DNA of 64,000 nt from Zygnema cylindricum (taxonomy: Eukaryota; Streptophyta; Zygnematophyceae; Zygnematales; Zygnemataceae). The notes under the pieces were generated by a model. It was given only the letters and a program-made list of their open reading frames with translations. It ran no database searches and was not told the origin of the DNA. Where the stretch lies: the NCBI GenBank assembly GCA_037447655.1, contig JBBHKE010000478.1:1-64000 (forward strand), written 5' to 3'. The translations under genes and the position numbers were made by a program. Positions 1-9,281 of the stretch are shown here, piece by piece (position 1 is the first letter of the stretch; each line of letters opens with the position of its first letter).

Positions 1-118
1 TCTCTCTCTCTCCCCCTCTCCTTTTCTCTCTTACACATACACACACACGCACACACTCTGATAACCGTACCGATTAAACTCCTACCTCTCTTCCTCTCTC
101 CCTCTCCCTCTCTCACAG
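1..118 (+). repeat. CT-rich intron end upstream of the MFS exon
   Basis: This is a pyrimidine-rich stretch (CT runs, short CA run) ending in CTCTCACAG. It looks like the 3' end of an intron, with a polypyrimidine tract and AG acceptor at 117-118. The frame happens to stay open through it, so an exon extending further left cannot be excluded. Confidence 0.6.
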
Positions 119-1791
119 GCGGCATTTTCATCGACGCTTCTGGAGCCACCATGGTCGCCCCTTTCCTCCCCTCTCTTTCCCACCGTTTCGGCTTCCACCA
201 GCAATCCATTGCTCTTTTGCTCGGTATCCGTTCTTTTACCGCGATCCTCGCCTCAGTTCCGATCGGAGTCGCTATCCGCAAATTCGGACATTCTCGAATC
301 CTCACCTTTTCTTTTCTTCTCGCCGTTTTAGCTTCCGTACTTTTTGCTATCCCCCAAAATTGGCAAATGGTAGCAATTGCTCTTTTTTTGCAAGGATTGT
401 GCACTCAAACGGTACGGACGGGGTCGATTTCGTACGTTACTCGAGTTTTTAGTCGAAATCGGGGGAAAAGAACGTCGGTTGTGGCGACGTATGGGGAAGG
501 AGAGGGAGAGGTTGAGGAGGGGCAGGCGGAGAGGGAGGGCGAGGGAGAGAGCGAGGGCGAGGGGGAGGTGGAGGGGAAGGGGAAGGGGAAGGGAGAGGGG
601 GAGGGGGGGAGCGAAGGAGAAGGTGGGAAAGCAGATGAGGAAGGAGAAGGAGATGGAGAATCTGATGAGGAAGGAGGAGAAGAGAAATCGGAAGGAGTGA
701 AGGAGGAAGAAACGGGGGTCGACAAATCATTTGATTTTGTTCAGATCGCTTTCGATAAGGATGGAAAGGGAGGAGTTGGGGAAAGAGGGAACAACTTTTC
801 CGACGGAGTTTTATCTTCTATACAAAAGGCTTCTCCTTTTATCACATATATGGGATTAATTTATTGTTGGACTTCTCTTGGTGGAGTTGTGGGACCTGTA
901 GTAGGTTCTATCTTATACCAATTTACTTCTACATGGATTCCGTTTACTGTCGTGGGAATTTTCTGTTTGATCCTCTCCTTCATTGTCTCTTGTTTCAGTT
1001 TATCTCGAAAAAGAGGATATCGACTCGCGCGAGAAAAAGAAAGTTCGGATGTCCATTCTCATAAGAAAGGGCAAAAGAAAGAAAAGTTGCAAATGTTACC
1101 TTCGATTCCGGAACATCGACATGTGGTACATTATTCGAATGCACAAAATGAAGATGTGGGAAACTCGGGACAAAAAAAAGATAGAAAATTTACTTTGTTA
1201 AATGTGTTTCAAATGGCGCTAAGAGATGATGTTGGTCGAGGAGTCATGTACATTGCATGCGTTCAATCTATGGCTTGGGGAGTATATGAAGTTGTTTTAC
1301 CGTATTTTCTAACAAAAAGGTGCAATTATGGTACGGCGGAAATTGGAGTCGCTTTCGGAATAAACAATTTACTTTATGCGATAATAGCTTTTTGGGCGGG
1401 ACCAATTGTTGCTCGAATGGGTCCAAACAAAAGTGTGTTTTTGGGAATATCTATATTAGCGTCAACATTACCAATCATGTGTATCCGAGGTTTCTCATGT
1501 CGAATGACTTTACAATATCTTTTTAACGGACTTAACGGTCTCGGTTTCGCTTTTATTGAAACGCCGTTGTTAAGTCTTTTGGTCGATTCTTTGGCGATAT
1601 CGGGATTAGAAGACGACGGTCTTATCGTTTCCGCGTATCAAATTTTCTTTACGACGGGATACGCTATCGCTCCCTTTTTTGCGGCTTTAATGTTTTTATT
1701 CAGTAATTCGATTCAAGTTATGAGTGCAATGTCTTTTATTTTATGTTTCGGTTTTTTGTTGGTTCCTTGGAGTTCAAGACCACATCATTAA
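119..1791 (+). CDS. MFS transporter, SLC18/DHA1-like (5' incomplete, last exon)
   Basis: This reads as the large terminal exon of a major facilitator superfamily transporter. The exon probably starts at 119, after a pyrimidine tract ending in CACAG, so N-terminal coding lies outside the window. In frame it encodes FIDASGATMVAPFLPSL (rest of TM1), then a motif-A-like loop IRKFGHSR. Twelve hydrophobic segments can be placed down to the TAA at 1789. TM7 (YEVVLPYFL) and TM10 (FIETPLLSLL) resemble vesicular amine transporter relatives. Between TM4 and TM5 (bases about 490-720) there is a Glu/Gly-rich low-complexity insertion encoded by a GAG/GGA purine run. The ATG at 151 has a strong Kozak-like context (GCCACCATGG), but starting there would cut TM1 short, so I treat it as internal. 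It is paralogous to, and convergent with, the gene at 3624-4977. Substrate is unknown. Confidence 0.85.
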
Positions 1792-3623
1792 ACGGTTTTA
1801 TAGTGAGGATATAAACGTTTTTTCTTCAACACTAAAACGTTTTATCTTCATTAATAGATTTTAACTTTGTCTTTAAAACGTTTTTGATTAAACGGATTTG
1901 TTGTGAAGATGGAAACGATTTTACCTTTATGAATAGTTTTTTAGGTTTTAGAATGTAGAAAAATGTAGAATAATGTAGAATAAATGTAGAAAGTTTGGTT
2001 CAGTTTGATAGAACATAAATTTTTATGTACAACTTGTACTAACATAGTTGATTCTTAGCCATAAAAAATTGTGGCATTGTTATGTTTTTTGTTTTTAATC
2101 GCAAAAGAAATAAATGACACTTTAGGAGTATGACAGAAATAAGTAGATAAAAATTCAGTCTCTCAGTTTTTGTAATGGCATAGCTTTTTTCTTGCAACGA
2201 GAAACTTTTACTTTGCCACTTTCTTATTCCTTATTTTTTTTTTGGTTAGTCAAAGTGTTTTGCTTGTAATTATGATTGAGCGAATTATGCCATTTCTTGA
2301 GAAACAGATGCATTTCTTTCTGATTATTAGTTTTCATTAAATTGTTTGCATTGTTTCAAAATGAAAAAAAGATGTGAAGGATAAAAGTACGATAAAAATA
2401 TGATCAAGCTATCACTATAATATGATATGTTAATAATGTGATATGATATATATAATTTTGTATCGAGATTTTTTCAGTTTTCTGTTTCGATATTAAAAAA
2501 TATTTTAAACGCTCAAATGAAAAAATGTAGATTTTTTGTTTTTTTCTTACGAGCTTTCTACATGCTTTCCTGTTAATTTTTTGTCTTTGACATTTTTTTT
2601 TTCATGGCTTTTTCACAATTTTTCAGGCATTTTTGGCTTTTTAAGGGGATCGTAGGGTTTCCGAGGGGTTTAGGGTTTTTGAAGGGTTGTAGGTTTCTTA
2701 GAGCTTGCCGTCCCTCCTCCCTACTCCCTCCCTCCTCCCTCCCTCCTCCCTCCTCCATCCCCCCTCCCCCCTCCCCCCCCCTTTTTCTTTTTTTTGGTGA
2801 GAATGGCTTCAATGGGGTACTAACAATTTAATCATGTGCAGTTTCTCTCATGCGATTTGAAACCCTTTAAGAAATTATCGTTGATCACAAAATCGCTGAT
2901 ATGGGGATCAAATTGCCATAAAGACAAAAATCGAGACCCCTCTCTATATTGAAAATCGAAAATCGACAATTAATCCGTCCAGTTTGATATGCATCAGTAA
3001 AAAACAAAAACAAAAACATAAAAAAAATCAGAGCGCCTTATCGAAGGATGAACAACTGTAGTTTCTTTTTATTGTTTTACTCACTATTATCGCAGAACAG
3101 AAGTATTTTTCACAATTTTTTTGCTAATACACACAAATACAAATACAAATACAACCGAGAGAAAACAAAAACAAAAACCATCGATTTTTGGAAGATGAAA
3201 GTGCATCAAATTCATAAACATACGATACATATATTTTTAAGAATATATACAACATTGCTGAAAATCTTAACTAGTTTATTAAAAAAATTATTCAAAAAAA
3301 CAATTAAAACATTTGAACTGCTTCGTGAACTTGAAATCCTCCTCGCTATCCACAAATCTTGACTTTTACGTTCAACTAACGCTCTAAAAATCCCTAAAAA
3401 CTTTAAAAACCTTAAAAAATCTTTAAAAAATATATATATAAAAAGGCATAATCTCCATTTCACACCAAAAATAAAATCCTAAAAAGCCTTTTTAACTTCT
3501 TCCTACCTAAAACCAAACCAGCTCAGCTTTATTTGTTGTGTCATACAACAAAAAACAAAACAAACGAAACGAAACAAAAAAAGAAAAGCAAAACTCACAA
3601 AAACAACAATTCCTCACTACCCA
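1792..3623. other. AT-rich spacer between convergent MFS genes
   Basis: No gene is seen. It holds the 3' flanks of both convergent genes, a small tandem of GTAGAATAAT-like units at about 1951-1992, and a pyrimidine-rich CCCTCCT tract at about 2704-2790. Open frames here are short and low-complexity. Confidence 0.6.
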
Positions 3624-4977
3624 TCAACATAACTGAGTAATTGCGGGACGTGACGGCCTCGCCCACCAAACTAGAGGAGCGCAAAAAACCATAATAACCG
3701 ATAAAAGCCCGATTAAAATCGATGCCGGTAAATAGCTTATTAACCCCGCGGCTAATAAAGGTCCGAGAGCTCCTCCTAAAGTAAAAGAACAATTATATAA
3801 AGCAACAACAACCGTATAATTTTTAAATCCCAATTCTCCGAAAATATTAACCATTACGGGAAACAAAGGAGTCGAACCGAAAGCGAGAGAAACTCCCGCG
3901 ATTCCCATAAGAAGACATTGGAGGGGGAGAGAACAAGTCGAATGCCCCAAAAATAAAACGGGCGCTGTAATTGTTTGACATATGAGACCGAGTAAAATAC
4001 AAGAAGTCGAACCGAAACGATCGACAAATTTTTCGGCTTGAATTGTTGCGATTCCGTACGCTATCGAAACGACTCCGAAAACTACACCCACTTCCGCGGT
4101 ACTTTTCGAACAAGTAGCTGTGAGAAAAAAAGGGAGAATGACTTCGATCGCTCCAAATTGAACAAGTGTAATAACGGAAACGGAAAGCATAGTGAGAATA
4201 GTAAAATTCTTTCCAGCTTCGAGAAATGCTTCTCTTAACGATTCACTTTCGGATTTCTCTTCCGTTTCCGTTCCCGATTCTGTTTCCGTAATACTCAAGT
4301 CGCCTCCGTTTTCAACGTTTATCTTATTTTTCTCTAAGGAAACACTTTTTGGTAAGAAAATATTCTCACCGGTTGTGAGAATAAGTAAAACGATTGTAGT
4401 TAAAAGGGTCAAAATTGCGACGATTGAAAAAGGCATCCAAGTCGAGGTATATTGATAAAGCAAAGCTCCCAAAAAAGGTCCCAAAAGATAACCTAAAGAA
4501 GCCATTCCAAAAAGAACTCCAACGGCTCCCACGAGTCCATTCTCTCCCTCTCCTCCTCCTCCCTCTCCGCTCTCTTTCTTTCCTCCGTTTTGAGAATCTC
4601 CTAAAAGAGGTTCTTCCAAACTTCCCTCTCCCTTCTCCTCTCCCTTTTTCTCTCCCTTTGCTTTTTTTCCTCCGTAAATAAAAGCTCCGAGAGAGAGACC
4701 GGTAGTCCACGCCATTTCCGAACAAAAACCTTGAAGAAAAAGAGCTATTCCCAAAAAGGGGAAATAGAGAGGGAAGGCCAAAAGGAGGGAAGCGACAATT
4801 GTCCCGATGAGAGAGAGAAGGAGAACATTTCTATGACCAAAATATGTAACGATAAATCCCGCGGGAAAAGCGAAAACAATGGCGGTGGTACCTCGGAGGG
4901 CAAGAAGGAGAGTAGTGAGAGCTTGAGAGGAGTGAAATCGTAGGGCGAAGGAGGGAAGGATAGGTATAACCATACCA
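3624..4977 (-). CDS. MFS transporter, paralogue of the 119-1791 gene (5' incomplete)
   Basis: This minus-strand exon encodes an MFS protein of the same family as the gene at the left edge. It shows SGMVIPILPSFALRF (TM1 end), motif-A-like TYFGHRNVLL and EVILPFFLTA (TM7), and ends at a TGA at 3624-3626. A likely acceptor (CTCTCTCTAG) just before TGGTATGG sets the exon start at 4977. The frame is open further upstream to 5249, through Ser/Pro-rich residues encoded by an antisense purine microsatellite, which I regard as non-coding. A hydrophobic stretch just upstream (LPLVSFILHI) leaves some doubt about the TM1 boundary. The TM4-TM5 loop again carries a Lys/Glu/Gly-rich insertion (about 4520-4680), shorter than in the paralogue. 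Upstream exons were not recognised. Confidence 0.8.
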
Positions 4978-5084
4978 CTAGAGAGAGTGCGACAACATGA
5001 GATATGCAAGATGAATGAAACGAGAGGGAGGAGAAAATGGTGGAAGGAATGGAAGGATAAGAATGGATAATGACAACAGAGGAA

Positions 5085-5240
5085 GGGAGGGAGGGAGGAG
5101 GGAGGGAGGGTGGAGGGAGGGTGGAGGGGGGGGGGGAGGGGGAGGGGGAGGGGGAGGGGAGGGGGAGGGGAGGGGGAGGGGGAGGGGGAGGGGGAGGGGA
5201 GGGGGAGGGAGGGGGAGGGGGAGGGGAGGGAGGACTTTAT
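5085..5240. repeat. Purine microsatellite (GGGGGA/GGGA)n
   Basis: About 150 bp of G/A-only sequence in GGGA, GGGGA and GGGGGA units lies just upstream of the minus-strand MFS exon. Both strands give spurious low-complexity frames (Gly/Glu/Arg on plus, Ser/Pro/Leu on minus). A GGAT-rich stretch follows to about 5340. Confidence 0.9.
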
Positions 5241-5649
5241 GGACATCAATGAAATAGGAGACGAATGGACGATGAAGGATGATGGATGGACGGATTAGCG
5301 GAGCCGAAGAGCCGGATGGATGGATGGAAGGAACCACAAATAATGGAATGGAATGGAAAGCAAAACCCAAAACAATAAACAAAAATATAAATAATAACCT
5401 TGAAAATTATGAGGAGAATAAGAAAACAGAAATAAACTAAAAAACAGACCTTATGAACAGACAAAATGTAATAGAAGGAAGAAAAAACACACACAACAAA
5501 AAAACTCTAGAAACAACACAAAAAAAAAAAAAAAATCCGACTGAAGAAAAGATTTGAGTCCACCCAAAAGGCAAAATCATTCTGAAAACGTAAAAAAATC
5601 ATAAAATTCGCTAAAAATCCCAAAGAAAAGCCTAACAAAAAAAAAACAA

Positions 5650-6030
5650 CACACACACATTAATAAAATACCATCAAACCTCCTCCTCCCCTCTCCTCCC
5701 CAAAAAGCCATTGGATCTCCTGCCACAAAGTACTCCAGCATCCGCCCCTCCTCGCCTCCGGCCAAAAAATTCCGTACACGTGCCACTTGTACGGACAAAC
5801 ATCCGCGATTTCCGCCCGGATTTTGCGGTCCATCGACTGGCGCTGCCATCGAAAAAAAGGAAAATTTTTTTCGTGCGCACGAAATCAATATCCTGCCGCG
5901 CGCGGTGCCGAAGGGGAGGAGGGAAGCGAAGGGAGAGAAAAAGTAATAATAAAAAGGAAATCTTTCAATTTGTCTTTTTCTAGTTGTCTGTTTTGTCACG
6001 GGCCGACAGGACGTGACGTCACATGACGTG
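5650..6030. other. CpG-rich unique segment, possible promoter or 5' exon
   Basis: This segment is clearly richer in G+C and CpG than the AT-rich sequence on either side, and contains GTACACGTGCC-type motifs. It lies 0.7-1 kb upstream of the minus-strand MFS exon, so it could hold that gene's promoter or first exon. Minus-strand frames of 68-140 codons overlap here, but none resembles an MFS N-terminus. Confidence 0.3.
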
Positions 6031-6297
6031 GCGTGTCGCCTACGGTAATACGATGACTGGATCTCGTTCGCACTTTATTTTATTTCAAGGTTTTGCTTTT
6101 TTTAGGAAAACCCTGAACTTTTAATGTACGGACATGGAAACAGTCCTTATCGTACAACAAGACAAAAGCGACAAAAAAGGACAGCACGTCACGCATCCAG
6201 TCCGTACGTATTTTTAATTCCGTACGCTTGGGAAACTGATCGAGCATAGATTTGTGGTCGCGATTCCGTACCTTCTGACTGTAGCTTCTGTACTTAA

Positions 6298-6420
6298 TAC
6301 GTTTTGTAGCTAAAGTTTAAAAAGTACAGTACTGTAGTATTAAATATTCGTACTTGTCTGCATTATAGTACAGTACAGTACTGTACTTTACAGTACAGTA
6401 CTGTACCTTTCAAATAAAGT
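6298..6420. repeat. GTAC-palindrome cluster
   Basis: Repeated self-complementary ACAGTACAGTACTGTACTTT-type units occur in direct tandem, the clearest pair at about 6368-6410. GTAC and CGTAC words are common in the repeats that follow. No gene is seen between 6030 and 6915. Confidence 0.6.
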
Positions 6421-6918
6421 GCGTACTTAGAACGAAATCGATCACGACTCCTGTCAGAAACCTAAAATTGCTTTGTAAACGACAAGTATGTCGCACGAGT
6501 CTAGAACTCGTCTGACAGGTGCATAAAGATTTCGTAATATCAATTCTGGTTGGTCCAGCTAAGCACATCTAGTCTCTGGAAAATGAAACGTCGGGTAAGA
6601 TTATTGGCCACTACTTATATGTGGACAAAAAGGCACCTATTATGCCCTAGAATCTAGAGAGACCTTAGAGACTGACTGTACGGCACAATAGATTTTGTCG
6701 GGATGGGGAATGACTCGAGGTGACGCGACGCGTCAGATAAATTTTTGATTTTTGAATTTTGAAAGGTGAAAGCAACCCATGCCCATGCAGCTTACCATGT
6801 GGCATACGGGCTTGCGTCAGCACGTCACTTAGCAAAATGACGTATAGCAGTTCCATGATGCCTCTTTGATATTCGTTTGTCGTCTAGTTTATATACTCCG
6901 GCGCTTTCTAATGATTTA

Positions 6919-7817
6919 GGGTGAACGTTCCATTAGGCGAAAAGTGGGATTCGTTACTGGACGCCGTACGTTTTCGTACAGTGTCGTACAGAGTTGTACC
7001 ATTTTTATTTTTTTGTCAGACGAAACATCGTTACTGGAAAGCTGTCGGGAAGCTCCAATGATGCAGGCGTAATTCCTGACCGTTGGATGTTTCACATTTT
7101 GAGATCCGCGAAGCAATCAAGCACATCATCCAGTGGGCCCCAACTCTCCGGCCCACTAGATGATTTCCATTGGTACACGGGAAAAGTAAAAAAAATATCT
7201 ACTTTGTACAAGCGATCACAGGCCTGCACGTCGTACATGCCATGTGCCTCCTGCCACGTTGAATGCAGGTCAGGTGAAAATAACCTCGCACGCTCCGTCT
7301 GACATCCACCGACAGGTAAAAAGTGACTCGTACAACATATTGAATAAAATCTGTACGGGCTGACGAAACTTAAGATTTGTAAAAGCGTACTAAAATGTCA
7401 AAATGGTTAGTGGATGGCAACAGACGCGTGAAACAATATCCTCCGTCAAAGATTTTCTTGCATCTTCCGGTGGCCTCGCATCCTCCCTGGCGGAAGGAAC
7501 ATGTCATACGCCACGTGTACTCACCTGGTCGCGCGGTCGTCGTGGATATTTGTTCACTTTTCCACGAGGCACGATGCAATTCGTTCAGACGCTGAGAATT
7601 TACCTACTTGGGGTCACTTGTTGCGAACTGAAAGTGTCAGACGATGTCTTTTTTGATTATGCATCTGACGGTCCACATTAACGCCCATACACATGGAGAA
7701 TCAAATCCCTCATTCAGTAGCCTTGTTTTTCATACATTTTTTTCTTGGTACGGCACTGTACGAAATAGTACGGCTTTCAGTAAACAACGTCATTTTTTCC
7801 CTAATGGAACCTTGCCC
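6919..7817. mobile_element. Foldback MITE-like element, PIF/Harbinger-like (copy 1)
   Basis: An 899-bp element starts GGGTGAACGTTCCATTAGGC and ends in its approximate inverted complement (CCCTAATGGAACCTTGCCC). Homology between the ends runs on for at least 70 bp, and much of the left half is related to the inverted right half, so it is a foldback. The flanks are TTA (6916-6918) and TCA (7818-7820), consistent with a 3-bp target duplication that has diverged. There is no transposase frame. Related copies are at 16309-23430 (interrupted) and 38289-38984. The superfamily is inferred from 3-bp TWA-like duplications and GGG termini. Confidence 0.75.
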
Positions 7818-8504
7818 TCAGGGTGAAGTTCCATCAAGCAAAAAGTGGCGTAGTTTACAGAAATCCACTACCCTCTGTACCAAATCGTACCGTCTATTTT
7901 GTTTTTATACGAAAAACTACATTACAGAGAATCTTGCCGATACTCTCCAAAGGTCTTGGAGGTAATACTGGTCGTTGGATGTTCATCTGCGAGGAGTTTG
8001 CTTCATTTTTTATTGTAACTGTCAACCCTTGGCAGTTACAAAAAAAAAAAATCGTGACACGCTGGACGATTAAGCTACGTGTCATCATGGAAAACCAACG
8101 AAAATCTTAAGATTTGCACATGACACGCGGTTTCCAAATACAACCGAAAATAAAATCGAAATTTTAAAACATTCCCTCATCACGCTATTTTTGGTAACTT
8201 TTTCTCGTCACACCATTTCTCTCTAAAGGACTTTCTTTATGTTCGAAAACTGAAACCCTAAAAAATGAGCTGGCGTACAGACTAGCCTCAGCAAAATGTT
8301 GAAATAAGTAGTTTTTTGTATTTTCTAGGTCTAAAATAATTAGCGGAAACAGATAAAGAAAATGCAGGCAGCCTGCTTCCATCTATTCTCTCTTACCCCC
8401 ATACTTGTTGTAGTCAATGAAGGAGAGAGAGAGCGATGGAGCCATGGCTGCCTCAGCTCCATAAGAGGGACTAAAGAGTGACTTAAGTCACTCTCAGCAA
8501 AAGG

Positions 8505-8580
8505 TTGAGTCCGGCAGGACTCGAACCCCCAACTGGCAGAGCGCGGCGTAGCCGTTAGCTCTAACCAGTCTATCGTAGAA
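8505..8580 (-). other. Antisense tRNA-like module in U3 of the 5' LTR (element A)
   Basis: On the minus strand it reads TGGTTAGAGC (8567-8558), like the 3' part of an A box and D arm. About 30 bases later comes GGTTCGAGTCC (8527-8517), an exact match to the pol III B-box consensus GGTTCGANTCC. AGAGC and GCTCT between them can pair. The acceptor and T stems are not fully complementary, so this is tRNA-derived rather than a functional tRNA. It also occurs in the 3' LTR at 13854-13929. Confidence 0.6.
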
Positions 8581-9081
8581 GTCCGTTAGGAGATATAGGG
8601 TTTGATAAGTATTTAAACTATTGTATAATACTGAAATCATTTAAGTGAAATATAGACAAATGAACATAGAACTTGTTAAGGTTTAGTGCGAACGTTATTT
8701 CGCACGAAACAAATGAATCGGACATTGTTTTCAACGGTCGACATTTAATGTCGGATTTAATCCGACGCCGCACATCATCGCCGAGATCGCGGAATGGTCA
8801 CTTTGGCTTTTATGGATGTGGCATGACCTGGCGCCGCGTGGAAAGAAGACATTCGGTCGCGGGAATTTCGAAGAATATACGTACGAGTCGAAAAGTGACA
8901 CGCGTCCACTCAATAGCCTTGTCGTACACCGGCCGTACAGAAAAGGACATCGGTCGTAGTACCTTTTCTGTACTTTAGAGTTATATGATTGGTTCGTATT
9001 TCAGTAGATAGGGGTTGTGAGCGAGGTTTATGACTTAGGAAATTTTGGTAGGTAGTCACCTCTCTCTCTACGAGAGCATTG

Positions 9082-9088
9082 TATAAAT
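9082..9088 (+). promoter_or_regulatory. TATA box of copia A LTR
   Basis: TATAAAT follows a CTCTCTCT...GAGAG stretch about 220 bp before the LTR end. The same arrangement is seen at 15899-15905, 22577-22587 (TATATAAAAGG) and 32963-32972 (TATATAAAAG), which supports a conserved core promoter. Confidence 0.7.
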
Positions 9089-9281
9089 TGGCATTTTTGC
9101 CGGCTCATAACTTATCGGCTGGTTGGTCGTTTTCAGTGATTCTTTTTGTTACAAACTCAAGGGAGTCCAAGCTGCATAGAATTGTAGTCAAACTGTCATT
9201 TTGCATTCATGGACAGCAGTGGTTGTGGCTTGAAGTGGGTTAGTTAAATACTATCTAGAGGCTAACTATATTCTTCGTCCA

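Noticed and set aside
4978-5382. Ser/Pro-rich N-terminus of the 541-codon MFS frame and overlapping Gly-rich frames
   Set aside because: They translate a GGGGGA microsatellite, and a good acceptor lies just before the conserved TM1 motif.
8505-8580. A functional tRNA gene
   Set aside because: A and B boxes are present, but acceptor and T stems do not pair properly, and the same segment sits in both LTRs.
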